Counted from the stretch's first letter, positions 43,368-51,513 are shown. The stretch: DNA of 64,000 nt from Bosea sp. F3-2 (GCF_008253865.1 NZ_CP042331.1:6041501-6105500); one strand, 5' to 3'. Made by a program: numbers and translations. Notes: generated by a model from the sequence alone, not told the origin.

Positions 43368-43561
43368 GCCTTCTCCGGCGCGTCGTCCCGCGACAGGCGA
43401 TGACCGTCGATGTGGCGGGCGGCCTTGTCGCGCTCGGCCTCGGTGAGGCTGCGCTCGGCCTTGGTTCGGCCGAAGCTGATGCGGTTCTGCTCGGCCGCCT
43501 TGTCCGCCTCCGCGCGCGCCTTCTGCTTGCGGGCGCGGCGAAGGTTGATGATCTCGGCCAT
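43364..43561 (-). CDS. DUF4169 family protein
   Basis: 65 residues from the ATG at 43561. Almost entirely charged helix, starting MAEIINLRRARKQKARAEAD and containing EQNRISFGRTKAERSLTEAE, the DUF4169 hallmark. No known function. Thirteen bases separate it from fumC upstream, and it overlaps the ribbon-helix-helix gene by four bases downstream, so all are co-transcribed. The open frame upstream lies inside fumC and is not coding. Confidence 0.88.
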   Translation of the reverse strand: MAEIINLRRARKQKARAEADKAAEQNRISFGRTKAERSLTEAERDKAARHIDGHRLSRDDAPEKA

Positions 43562-43574
43562 CGGCGCCGCTCCG

Positions 43575-44969
43575 TCAGCGCGGGCCGAGCATCTGCTCGG
43601 GCTTGACCGTCTTGTCGAAGAGATCGGCGTCGACACCGGCCTTGAGCGCTTCCTCACGCAGCGTCGTGCCGTTGTGATGCGCGGCCTTGGCGATGTTGGC
43701 GGCCCTGTCGTAGCCGATCGCCGGGGCGAGCGCGGTCACCAGCATGAGCGAGCGCGACAGCAGCTCCTTGAGCTGCGTCTCATTGGCCTCGATGCCCTCG
43801 ACGCAGTTGGTGCGGAAGCTCTCGGCCGCGTCGGCCAGCAGCCGGACCGACTGCAGGAAGGCGGCGGCGATCACTGGCTTGAAGACGTTGAGTTCGAAAT
43901 GGCCCTGGCTCGCGGCGAAGCCGATCGTCGCCTGGTTGCCGTGAACCTGGGTCGCGACCATGGTCAGCGCCTCGGCCTGGGTCGGGTTGACCTTGCCGGG
44001 CATGATCGAGGAGCCGGGCTCGTTCTCCGGCAGGCTGATCTCGCCGAGGCCTGAGCGCGGGCCGGAGCCCATCAGGCGGATGTCGTTGGCGATCTTGAAC
44101 AGGTCGGAGGCGAGCGCCGCCAGCGCGCCATGGGCGGCGGCGAGCGCGCCATGGCTCGCCAGCGCCTCGAACTTGTTCTCGGCCGTGCGGAAGGGCAGGC
44201 CGGTCAGCGTCGCGACCTCCTTGGCGAAGAGCGCGGCGAAATCCGGATGGGTGTTGAGGCCGGTGCCGACGGCGGTGCCACCCTGCGCCAGCGCGTAGAG
44301 CCCGCCGAGTGCGGCTTCGATGCGGCCGATGCCGAGATGGAGCTGCATCGCATAGCCGGAGAATTCCTGGCCGAGCGTGACGGGCGTGGCATCCTGCAGA
44401 TGGGTGCGGCCGATCTTGACGAGGTGCTTGAAGGCCTCGGCCTTGGCGTTGAGCGCCTTTTCGAGATTGCGCAGGGCCGGGAGTAGCTTGCGGCTGATCT
44501 CGAGGACAGCCGCGACATGCATCGCGGTGGGGAAGGAGTCGTTCGAGGACTGGCCGCGATTGACGTGGTCGTTGGGATGGACCGGGCTCTTGGCGCCGAG
44601 GCCGGCGCCGAGGAGCTCGTTCGCCCGGTTCGCCAGCACCTCGTTGGCGTTCATGTTGGACTGGGTGCCTGAGCCGGTCTGCCAGATCACCAGCGGGAAA
44701 TGGCTGTCGAACTTGCCGGCAAGCGCCTCGTCCGCCGCCTGGCCGATGGCGCCGGCAACGCGCTGCTCGAGCAGGCCGAGCCTGGCGTTGACGTGGGCAG
44801 CCGCCTTCTTGACCAGCACCAGCCCATGCACGAGCGGCAGCGGCAGGCGCTCACGCTCGCCGCCGATCCGGAAATTTTCGAGGGAGCGCTGCGTCTGCGC
44901 GCCCCAATACCGGTCCGCGGGCACAGCGATGGGGCCGAAGGAATCGGTTTCGGTGCGCGTCTCGGTCAT
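43575..44969 (-). CDS. fumC: Class II fumarate hydratase
   Basis: 464 residues from ATG 44969. Interconverts fumarate and malate without an iron-sulfur cluster. Signatures: GSGTQSNMNANEVLANRANE near residues 100-119, the catalytic region GRTHLQDATPVTLGQEF near 185, and the superfamily signature GSSIMPGKVNPTQAEA near 318-333. Starts ten bases after the sspB stop, so sspB and fumC share a transcript, an order seen in other Hyphomicrobiales. Confidence 0.96.
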   Translation of the reverse strand: MTETRTETDSFGPIAVPADRYWGAQTQRSLENFRIGGERERLPLPLVHGLVLVKKAAAHVNARLGLLEQRVAGAIGQAADEALAGKFDSHFPLVIWQTGSGTQSNMNANEVLANRANELLGAGLGAKSPVHPNDHVNRGQSSNDSFPTAMHVAAVLEISRKLLPALRNLEKALNAKAEAFKHLVKIGRTHLQDATPVTLGQEFSGYAMQLHLGIGRIEAALGGLYALAQGGTAVGTGLNTHPDFAALFAKEVATLTGLPFRTAENKFEALASHGALAAAHGALAALASDLFKIANDIRLMGSGPRSGLGEISLPENEPGSSIMPGKVNPTQAEALTMVATQVHGNQATIGFAASQGHFELNVFKPVIAAAFLQSVRLLADAAESFRTNCVEGIEANETQLKELLSRSLMLVTALAPAIGYDRAANIAKAAHHNGTTLREEALKAGVDADLFDKTVKPEQMLGPR

Positions 44970-44979
44970 GGGAGGTCCG

Positions 44980-45555
44980 TCAGGTCTTCTTGCGGAAGGA
45001 ATCGAGGCTGACGACTTCGGCGCCGCTCTTGCCGTCGTCATCGGTCTCGCTGATCGTCGCGTCGCTGCCCTTGTCCGAGGCCTCTGCCGCCGAAGCTCGC
45101 GTCTTCAGCGCCGGCACGCCGGCTGGTACGACCTTGGTGGGAACGCTCGCGGGGGCGGCTACCGACTCAGGTTGCGGGGCATCAACCTCCTCCGGCTCGC
45201 CCTGCGTCTCGAACTTCAGGCCGAACTGCACGGAGGGGTCGAAGAAGGTCGTCACCGCATCGAAGGGAATGAGCAGCCGCTCCGGCACGCCCGAGAAGGA
45301 CAGGCCGACCTCGAAGGCATGGTCGCTGACGCTGAGGTCCCAGAACTGGTGCTGGAGGACGATCGTCATCTCGTCCGGGTGCTTCTCGCGCAGGCGCTGC
45401 GACAGGCGCACACCGGGCGCCCCGGTCCGGAAGGTGATGTAGAAATGGTGCTCGCCCGGCAGGCCGTCCCGCGCCGCCTCCGTCAGGATCTTGCGGACAA
45501 CGCCCTTCAGCGCTTCCTGCACCATCAGATCATAACGAAGAACATCTTTGGACAT
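44980..45555 (-). CDS. sspB: SspB-type ClpXP adaptor
   Basis: 191 residues. The folded domain (about 1-125) has the alphaproteobacterial SspB pattern LRYDLMVQEALKGVVRKIL, HHFYITFRTGAPGVRLSQRL, MTIVLQHQFWDLSVSDHAF and FSGVPERLLIPFDAVTTFFD. A flexible, Pro/Ala-rich linker follows and the end EVVSLDSFRKK is the expected ClpX-binding tail. SspB holds ssrA-tagged proteins and delivers them to ClpXP. The ssrA gene itself lies directly upstream on the same strand, so tag source and tag receptor are adjacent. Confidence 0.93.
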   Translation of the reverse strand: MSKDVLRYDLMVQEALKGVVRKILTEAARDGLPGEHHFYITFRTGAPGVRLSQRLREKHPDEMTIVLQHQFWDLSVSDHAFEVGLSFSGVPERLLIPFDAVTTFFDPSVQFGLKFETQGEPEEVDAPQPESVAAPASVPTKVVPAGVPALKTRASAAEASDKGSDATISETDDDGKSGAEVVSLDSFRKKT

Positions 45556-45609
45556 CGGGTGCGTTTTTCCGCTTGCTGCTCCGGCGGGAACAGCCGGCAG
45601 GCCAGAATG

Positions 45610-45925
45610 AAAGTGGAGGCTTCTGTTGCCAGGCGCCTCCGAGCCCCGCCTTACGCGGCTAAGCGCAAGGACTTTGGTTTGGGAACCAGCACCGCTTACG
45701 CGGCGACAGCAACCCGAGCATTGTTGTCGTTGGCAACTATGCTTTGGCCCGATAACGGCGGAACCATGCCGAGCAAAAGGATAACTTTTACACCCTCGTC
45801 GATCCTATTTCGCCCCCGCCAAAACCCTGCGAAATCAGGGCTTTGGTGGAGGCGCCGGGTACCGCCCCCGGGTCCGAAAGGCTTATTCCGAAATCCGTTT
45901 ATCGCCATAGCCGCTCTTGCGAGTG
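45610..45925 (-). ncRNA. ssrA: Permuted two-piece tmRNA (alphaproteobacterial type)
   Basis: The gene is permuted. On the minus strand the acceptor piece comes first and ends CGCCTCCACCA (45854-45844, CCA encoded), after a T-arm with CCCGGGGGCGGTACCCGG. A 26-base intervening hairpin follows, then the coding piece begins GGGGGCGAAATAGG (from 45817). GGGGGCG and CGCCTCC form the 7-bp acceptor stem with one G-U pair. The tag frame at 45734-45696 encodes ANDNNARVAVAA and a TAA. The tag rescues stalled ribosomes and marks products for ClpXP. Outer ends are estimated. Confidence 0.93.
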
Positions 45926-45934
45926 GCACTCACG

Positions 45935-45940
45935 AATATA
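45935..45940 (-). promoter_or_regulatory. Probable -10 box of ssrA
   Basis: TATATT on the minus strand, about ten bases before the presumed 5' end of the acceptor piece. A weak -35 (CTTTCC) lies 18 bases further upstream. It is the only AT-rich hexamer in a GC-rich stretch, so the assignment is reasonable but not proven. Confidence 0.4.
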
Positions 45941-46005
45941 GGCGCAGCATCGGCGCGGGGAAAGAGTGCTGAGCCGATTTCGACAGGCAATGCGGCATTC
46001 GCGCC

Positions 46006-46263
46006 TCAATCGAGAATGCGACCATTTCGAATGTCGATGTCGAGGATCATCTCGTTGTCGTCGACGCTGCGGCCGGATATCTCCCAGCGGTCGTCGGTGC
46101 GCGTTATCGCCTCGACATGGACGAGGCCGGCGCTCCAGGCGATGTTCCGGGCCTCGCTTTCCGAAATGAGGGCTCCCGTTTCCCGGGCATGCCCGGCCAC
46201 TCCGACAAGACCGTTCAGTGCGAGGGCGACCAGCAAGCGGATTCCGGTCGTTTTGATCCACAT
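46006..46263 (-). CDS. Small secreted PepSY-like protein
   Basis: 85 residues from ATG 46263, which sits seven bases after GGGGGA; starts three or five codons upstream are possible. A Sec-type signal peptide (GIRLLVALALNGLVGVAGHA) is followed by about 60 residues: SESEARNIAWSAGLVHVEAI, RTDDRWEISGRSVDD and MILDIDIRNGRILD. The pattern (helix, then strands with W-E/K-G and a D-x-x-x-G-x-I-L/I end) is that of PepSY domains, which inhibit proteases or sense envelope stress. The gene at 46461 encodes a similar protein; the two are probably paralogues. Confidence 0.75.
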   Translation of the reverse strand: MWIKTTGIRLLVALALNGLVGVAGHARETGALISESEARNIAWSAGLVHVEAITRTDDRWEISGRSVDDNEMILDIDIRNGRILD

Positions 46264-46362
46264 CGACATATCCCCCACGAATCAGGCGGCGATGAGCCGC
46301 CCGGATTGAGGCGGGTTTGCGGATGTCGATGTTCACGGCTGGTCGCAATGGCGTGAGCCTTG

Positions 46363-46462
46363 GAGCATTTCCGCGACCCTTCAAAACGCGGAAGTGACCC
46401 AACCCTTTATTTTATCGCATTTCTTCACGCGCGCCGGTGTCGATCCCGCTTGAGAATGCTCT
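46363..46462. repeat. Palindromic intergenic repeat, family D
   Basis: GAGCAT (46363) and AATGCTC (to 46462) form the outer arms; CCGCG/CGCGG arms lie within the left half. It fills the gap between the two PepSY-like genes and reaches the stop codon of the second. Confidence 0.55.
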
Positions 46463-46775
46463 AGTTGCGTCCGGCTTCGGCGGAGGCTGGACGCTCGCGC
46501 TCCATCTTGATGATGACACCGTCGCTGGCCCGCAGGCTGATCTCGATCACGGCGCCCGTGCTGTCCCGGCCCTCGACCTTCCAGGCGTCCTTGTCGAGTT
46601 TGATCTCCTCGACGCGGACGACGCCGTTCTCGGCGGCGATGCGGCGGGCCTGGTCCATCGAGACCGGCGGCTGCGCGGGGTTGATGGTCTCGGGCGTCTG
46701 CGCGTGGCCTTCATGGCCCTGGAGCCAGAACGGGCCGGAGGCGGCAAGTGCCAGGAGCGATCTGCGCGAAAGCAT
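46461..46775 (-). CDS. Small PepSY-like protein with probable Tat signal
   Basis: 104 residues from ATG 46775, with GAGGGAGG seven bases upstream. The N terminus MLSRRSLLALAASGPFWLQG has a twin-arginine pattern (SRRSLL), so Tat export is likely, with cleavage near HAQT. The mature part parallels the neighbour at 46006: VSMDQARRIAAENGVVRVEE, WKVEGRDSTGAVIEISLRAS and DGVIIKMERE. PepSY-like fold is inferred from pattern only. The stop lies in the family D repeat. Divergent from thyA. Confidence 0.78.
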   Translation of the reverse strand: MLSRRSLLALAASGPFWLQGHEGHAQTPETINPAQPPVSMDQARRIAAENGVVRVEEIKLDKDAWKVEGRDSTGAVIEISLRASDGVIIKMERERPASAEAGRN

Positions 46776-46941
46776 GGAAATGCCTCCCTCTTGGGCTACG
46801 AAAGAGGGAACCGGGGGCCTGCGCCATTGTTCCGGCCATCGGCTGGCCGGAGCGCATGCAAAGTCTGGGGATGCCTGCAGCGGCGAGGGGGGCCAAGACG
46901 CTGCCGAGCCGCTATGTTCGTCCGCCTTCCAGAGAGTCGCC

Positions 46942-47751
46942 ATGCGCCAGTACCATGACCTGCTTCAACGTGTCCTGACCGAAGGCGTCCGCAAGGACGA
47001 CCGCACCGGCACCGGCACGCTCGCCGTCTTCGGCCACCAGATGCGCTTCGACCTGTCGGAAGGGTTCCCGCTCGTCACCACCAAGAAGCTGCATCTGAAA
47101 TCGATCATCCACGAGCTGATCTGGTTCCTGCGCGGCGACACCAATGTGCGCTACCTGCAGGAGAACGGCGTCACGATCTGGGACGAGTGGGCCGACGCGA
47201 ATGGCGATCTCGGGCCGGTCTATGGCCGGCAATGGCGCTCCTGGGCGGCGCCTGACGGGCAGGTGATCGACCAGATCGCCTGGGTGGTGAACGAGATCCG
47301 GCGCAATCCGGACTCGCGCCGCCTGATCGTCTCGGCCTGGAACCCCGCTGACATTCCGAAGATGGCGCTGGCGCCCTGCCATTGCCTGTTCCAGTTCTTC
47401 GTCCAGCCTTCCGAAGACGGGCGCGGCAAGCTGTCCTGCCAGCTCTACCAGCGCTCGGCAGACGTCTTCCTCGGCGTGCCTTTCAATGTCGCGAGCTATG
47501 CGCTGCTGACCCACATGATGGCACAGGTCACCGGCCTCGGCGTCGGCGATTTCGTCCATTCCTTCGGCGATACTCACCTCTATGTGAACCATCTCGATCA
47601 GGCCCGGTTGCAGCTTTCGCGCGAGCCCCGCGCGCTGCCGAAGCTCTCGCTCAATCCGGCGGTGACGCGGCTGGAGGATTTCCAGTTCGGGGACGTGACG
47701 ATCTCGGACTATGATCCGCACCCGCCCATCAAAGCGCCGATCGCGGTCTAA
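46942..47751 (+). CDS. thyA: Thymidylate synthase
   Basis: 269 residues. Makes dTMP from dUMP with methylene-tetrahydrofolate. Motifs: DRTGTGTLAVFGHQMRFDL near residues 20-38, IIHELIWFLRGDTNVRYL, the catalytic cysteine in LAPCHCLFQFFV near 151, QRSADVFLGVPFN near 173 and GDTHLYVNHLDQARLQLSRE near 212. folA, whose product recycles the dihydrofolate made here and which often follows thyA directly, lies 5.9 kb away; the intervening DNA is mostly accessory. Confidence 0.97.
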   Translation: MRQYHDLLQRVLTEGVRKDDRTGTGTLAVFGHQMRFDLSEGFPLVTTKKLHLKSIIHELIWFLRGDTNVRYLQENGVTIWDEWADANGDLGPVYGRQWRSWAAPDGQVIDQIAWVVNEIRRNPDSRRLIVSAWNPADIPKMALAPCHCLFQFFVQPSEDGRGKLSCQLYQRSADVFLGVPFNVASYALLTHMMAQVTGLGVGDFVHSFGDTHLYVNHLDQARLQLSREPRALPKLSLNPAVTRLEDFQFGDVTISDYDPHPPIKAPIAV

Positions 47752-47950
47752 CCGGAACCACGCGGCGGCTCTTGCCCGAGGGAACGAAGCGACGGGCGAC
47801 AAGATCGACGCCGAACGATTCGATCGACAGACCGATCACTATCGCCGCTTGTCGAACAGCAAAGCCGCGTAAAGCACCACGCTTCGGCTATGACGATGAA
47901 CTGGAACGAGACTTGCCGCGACAAACCGAAAAATCGCGGGAGGTGTCGTC

Positions 47951-48157
47951 TTGGATCAGACAGAGTTCCGTTGCGAAACTTGCTGGTCGCCGCATGTTTC
48001 AATCCCGGACGACCTCAAGCCGGAGAGCGAGGTTCTTTGCGGTCGCTGTGGTGGCGTTATCGCGAAGTGGTCGGATTTCTGCGGGTCGATTTCACTGGCC
48101 GTGACCAACCAGGTGCGCGTTCAGCCTGCTGCGGAATTGTTCCGGATGGCAGGCTGA
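47951..48157 (+). CDS. Small protein with two CxxC pairs (zinc-ribbon-like)
   Basis: 68 residues from a TTG at 47951 with GGGAGG upstream. Cysteines at about 8, 11, 30 and 33 (RCETC and LCGRC) form a classical two-knuckle zinc-ribbon spacing, followed by GGVIAKWSDF. No family name comes to mind. The last 20 residues are less protein-like, so the true end or a frameshift there cannot be excluded. First of a run of small genes after thyA. Confidence 0.55.
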   Translation: MDQTEFRCETCWSPHVSIPDDLKPESEVLCGRCGGVIAKWSDFCGSISLAVTNQVRVQPAAELFRMAG

Positions 48158-48163
48158 TTGACC

Positions 48164-48325
48164 ATGAGAAAACTCATTCCGGCCCGTCTGAAGAAGTGCC
48201 TTCACGATGCTTTCCTTGTCACGGTCATGCTCCTCGGCGGCGCGCTGACGGTGGCCTGGCTCCTCTTCCTGGGCTGCGCCGCCTGGGAGATGCTGCTGTG
48301 GGCCCAATCGATCAGCGGCGCCTGA
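48164..48325 (+). CDS. Small single-pass membrane protein, unknown
   Basis: 53 residues: basic start MRKLIPARLKKCLHDAF, then a hydrophobic segment LVTVMLLGGALTVAWLLFLG and a second short one CAAWEMLLWAQS. It begins six bases after the preceding CxxC protein ends, suggesting one transcript. No family recognised. RBS is weak, so confidence is moderate. Confidence 0.45.
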   Translation: MRKLIPARLKKCLHDAFLVTVMLLGGALTVAWLLFLGCAAWEMLLWAQSISGA

Positions 48326-48464
48326 AAACGGCAAGGCAAGGCATCCGGAGATCCTCTCAGGCGCAAAATGCTCGCCAGAGGCGGGCGGATCGGTCGGACC
48401 GTCAGACGGCAGCTAAAGCTGGCCGGGGAGAGTGGCTTCGAATTGAGCCGGGCTGCGGCGCGCG

Positions 48465-48674
48465 TCAGAAGCAGTTTACGTTTTGGCCCTTCATCGTGCA
48501 GGTGCTCGTAATTCGCTCCTCGGCAGGCGGCGGCTCGAAGCTCCCTGCTGTTCGGGGTACATAGGTCTGCCCATTGCTTTGCATCGGATCGACGCCTGCG
48601 GAATCCGACAGGCCGCCGACGGCAGCGCACCCCGTCAGAAACAGACAGCACGCGGCCAGGAAAAGTTTCTTCAT
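48465..48674 (-). CDS. Small predicted lipoprotein
   Basis: 69 residues, with AAGGAG eight bases before the ATG. MKKLFLAACCLFLTGCAAVG is a textbook signal peptide with lipobox LTGC, so the mature protein starts at Cys16 and is lipidated. The mature 54 residues are low in structure (PRTAGSFEPPPAEERITSTC) with two closing cysteines (TCTMKGQNVNC). No known family; the C-terminal C-x-M-x-x-x-x-V-x-C pair could form a disulfide in the periplasm. Confidence 0.75.
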   Translation of the reverse strand: MKKLFLAACCLFLTGCAAVGGLSDSAGVDPMQSNGQTYVPRTAGSFEPPPAEERITSTCTMKGQNVNCF

Positions 48675-48935
48675 ACCAAGGGCTCCTTACCAAACCCGAT
48701 CCTGCCGCGATGCGAGAGCGAAGTCACGGCTCCTTCGGACGGCCCTTGCGTAGCTGAGCCTGTCTGAGCTGGCGGTAGAAGCACCCGGAACACGGGGCCA
48801 ACCAGCCTCTCGGTTAGACCCTTCGACGCATGGTCGGGATGCCGAAACAGGGGATGGTCGGCGAGGGCACTGGATCGTTACCATGCTGCGTCGCACAAAT
48901 TTGGATGCGATGCACAATGGGCTTTCGAATCCATC

Positions 48936-49136
48936 ATGGCCAAACGAAACAGCGGATCTGTCCGGCGCCGAAAAGCTTCCGTGCAGCGTAAGCAATGGAA
49001 AGCGGTTGTTTCAGCCTGGCAGCAGGGTGAACTCGACTGGCAACCCGCCTGGGGCCCCCCGCCGAACGATCCGGCCTGCCTTTGCCCGCAAGCCGTTCTG
49101 GCCGAGCTTGGCATGACATCGAAAGCAGCAGCCTGA
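48936..49136 (+). CDS. Small basic hypothetical protein
   Basis: 66 residues, starting MAKRNSGSVRRRKASVQRKQ then WKAVVSAWQQGELDWQPAWG and ending LAELGMTSKAAA. The Arg/Lys-rich start and two Trp-rich patches (W-K-A-V-V, D-W-Q-P-A-W-G) look like real protein rather than a random frame. I do not recognise a family. The remaining 48675-48935 upstream holds no convincing gene. Confidence 0.5.
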   Translation: MAKRNSGSVRRRKASVQRKQWKAVVSAWQQGELDWQPAWGPPPNDPACLCPQAVLAELGMTSKAAA

Positions 49137-49264
49137 GCTCGATACCCACGGGTTGTGCGAAGGAGGGCCATTCAGCGCCCATTCGCGTCGGGAACATCGC
49201 TGCGTGCGCCAGCTTTGCGGTATTGGGCCACCTCCGCACGGGTGCCCAATCTGGGCGCTGCGCT

Positions 49265-50167
49265 TCAGCCCTGAACGCTTCCGTACTTTCCCCTGGCTAT
49301 TCGCTTCGCCACGCCGGCGGCACTCTTCATTCGCTGGCCATCCGGATTGATCGGCATCACCCAAAACTCTTTGCTCGCGCCTCCCCAGGATAGCACGAGC
49401 TCGTCATCCATCTCCCATGTCCCGGTTTTTCCGGACGCGTCGCGAACGGTCCCGTTCGGATTCACGCAGAGCGATTCGTCGGTGGCGTATGTGCCGTTCT
49501 TGATCGGCCATTCGAAGATGTATTTCCCGCCGCCGGGAACAGACCAGGTTCCGACCAGCCGGATCGCATTCAGCTCTTTGATGATGTCGGCATGCTGCAT
49601 GAGCGGGAACCGCAACCATAGGTCGGTTCGGGCCAATGATTCAGCCCATGCAGCTTGGAGGCTGGGGCCGAAAAGCGTGTTCAGCATCTTGAATTTCGGG
49701 CCGTCGCCGTTGTGAACTTCGCTGACTGACGGGTTCTTGAATGAATGCTCCGAGGTTGTGTGGCCATAGATCCAGACTCCCAGACCGATCCTGTCGAGCA
49801 GCATCGTGGTGAGGCCACCTGCAGAACCGGCAAGGCAAGAGTAGAACACGATACTGCTGCCGGGCTTCATCTTCGGCTTGAGTGCATCAGCCAGCTTGCC
49901 GATGTCGTCTTTGGTCAGGATGTGCCCGCCCAACTGCGTGTTGAAGCCATGGCCAAAATAGGCAAATAGATCGAGGCCCCCGGCCATCATGTCGATCTTT
50001 TTGAGGAAATCGTCTCGGTTTTCCGGATAGCTCAAGCCATTGCCGAACTCTGAATAGCCTGCCTTGTAAGCATCCCGTACTCTCACCGCGGCTGGCTTGA
50101 ATACGATATCGCAGTCCTTCTCTCCGCGTTTGTTATCTCTGGTCGTGATGGCCCAGGCATTGATCAT
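49265..50167 (-). CDS. Caspase-like (clan CD type) protein with C-terminal beta domain
   Basis: 300 residues from ATG 50167, chosen because GGAGG lies five bases upstream and the protein then begins at the first core strand (INAWAITTRDNK). The frame is open further, to 50494, so an earlier start (ATG 50191 or TTG 50323) is possible. Two hydrophobic strands end in the expected dyad: LDLFAYFGHG with His73 and SSIVFYSCLAGS with Cys111, the HG and SC layout of caspase-like peptidases. From about residue 205 a separate beta-rich domain follows (LVGTWSVPGGG, GTWEMDDELVLSW). No signal peptide. Function inferred from the dyad only. Confidence 0.6.
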   Translation of the reverse strand: MINAWAITTRDNKRGEKDCDIVFKPAAVRVRDAYKAGYSEFGNGLSYPENRDDFLKKIDMMAGGLDLFAYFGHGFNTQLGGHILTKDDIGKLADALKPKMKPGSSIVFYSCLAGSAGGLTTMLLDRIGLGVWIYGHTTSEHSFKNPSVSEVHNGDGPKFKMLNTLFGPSLQAAWAESLARTDLWLRFPLMQHADIIKELNAIRLVGTWSVPGGGKYIFEWPIKNGTYATDESLCVNPNGTVRDASGKTGTWEMDDELVLSWGGASKEFWVMPINPDGQRMKSAAGVAKRIARGKYGSVQG

Positions 50168-50387
50168 GGCGGCCTCCAAAATCGGGCCCATGCGACAGAC
50201 GCCATTCAAGGGATCAAAATTGGCGGTCTGGAACGTCCACCAAATGATGGAGCCGTCCTCGGTGCTGGAGTTTGATCGGGCAAGGCCCTGCGCGCCCGGC
50301 CGCTCTCCGGAGCGCGACCAGGGCAACAAGCGATCCTTCGGGACGAACTGAGCGCGAGCTCGAACCTTTTGAGGCAGAACATCGGCC

Positions 50388-51431
50388 CTACTGATCCGGC
50401 AGATCGTAGACCGACGCCTCGTCGGCGCTCTCGCGCAGGCCCTTGAAGGATCCATGGCGAAGCTCGCCGTCGTCGGTCCAGGCACGGAATTCAATCTCCG
50501 CGACCAGCTCCGGCTTGATCCAACGATACGCCTTGCTTCGACCGGTCATGTTGACCGCGGGCTTTTCGATGATGAGTTGGTCCATCTGCTCCCGCAGGGC
50601 TGTCGCGCTCGCATCGGTGAAACCAGTGCTAACACTTCCAACATAGACGAGCTGGCCGTCCTCTCGAGCTGCGACCAGAATGCGGCCGACACCGCCAGGC
50701 GCCGCGACCGAAGGCTCATAGCCAATGATGACGAAGCTCTCGGACTGGACGCACTTGATCTTGAGCCATTCCCCGCCACGCCCAGATCGGTAGGGAGCGG
50801 ATCGCCGCTTCGCAATAATGCCCTCTAGCCCCATCTCGCAGGCCAGCCGCAGGAATGCCGGCCCATCCGCGTTGATGTCCTCGCTCAGGTGGATCGAATT
50901 GTGCGGCGAGCCTCCCAGGATGTCCTCGAGAATTCCTCGTCGCTCCTCGCAGGCGAGCGCGCGGATATCGTGGCCATTCAGATAGAGCAGGTCGAAGGCA
51001 TAGAGGATTGCCTGGGATGTGGTCCGCTTCCCGCCGAGGCCGCCCAAGGCCTTCTGCAGCGCTCCGAAGTCTGAGGCTCCGCGCTCGTCGACGATGACCG
51101 CCTCCCCGTCCAGGATCGCGCTGTTGACTCCGAGTTCAAGGGCGTCGTGAGCAATGATGGGAAAGCGCGACGTCCAGTCATGCCCACCTCGCGTGATAAT
51201 CCGGACCCGCTCGCCAGGCTCGATGTGGAGGGCGAGGCGATAGCCGTCCCATTTGATCTCATAGGACCAATCCCGGCCGGTCGGCGACTTGCTGGTCAAA
51301 AGCGCGAGACACGGCTCGACACGTTGCGGCATTGGATCCGTGAAGAGGCGCTCCAACTTCCGCCGCCGGGTGAGCGGTCCCTGAAGCGTATGCCCGCCCA
51401 GCCCGGCCCTGAGAACGCGCCGCGCGCACAT
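50388..51431 (-). CDS. Stand-alone LigD-type ATP-dependent DNA ligase
   Basis: 347 residues from ATG 51431 (GGAG upstream); GTG 51452 and ATG 51332 are alternatives. Nucleotidyltransferase motifs: I in YEIKWDGYRL with the adenylated Lys60, III ILDGEAVIVDERG, IIIa AFDLLYLNG, IV EGIIAKRRSAPYRSG, V WLKIKC, then an OB-fold end (VGRILVAAREDGQLVYVG, ELVAEIEFRAWTDDGELRH). The polymerase and phosphoesterase domains of full LigD are absent and no Ku gene is in the window. Such single-domain ligases take part in end joining or base-excision repair. It lies in the accessory block. Confidence 0.9.
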   Translation of the reverse strand: MCARRVLRAGLGGHTLQGPLTRRRKLERLFTDPMPQRVEPCLALLTSKSPTGRDWSYEIKWDGYRLALHIEPGERVRIITRGGHDWTSRFPIIAHDALELGVNSAILDGEAVIVDERGASDFGALQKALGGLGGKRTTSQAILYAFDLLYLNGHDIRALACEERRGILEDILGGSPHNSIHLSEDINADGPAFLRLACEMGLEGIIAKRRSAPYRSGRGGEWLKIKCVQSESFVIIGYEPSVAAPGGVGRILVAAREDGQLVYVGSVSTGFTDASATALREQMDQLIIEKPAVNMTGRSKAYRWIKPELVAEIEFRAWTDDGELRHGSFKGLRESADEASVYDLPDQ

Positions 51432-51513
51432 CGACGCAACTCCACAACGCACGAATAAGGAACGGGCGACGGATGGATTCGTTCCTCTCGGAGCCGCGTG
51501 CGATCAAGAGGCG

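Noticed and set aside
45696..45929. A 77-residue protein ending in ANDNNARVAVAA
   Set aside because: This is the tag frame of tmRNA with the structural RNA translated by accident; only the last 12 codons are decoded in the cell.
48883..49116. 77-codon plus-strand frame overlapping the 66-residue gene
   Set aside because: The overlapping frame at 48936 has a much more protein-like sequence; this one is rich in Pro/Ser/Arg without pattern.
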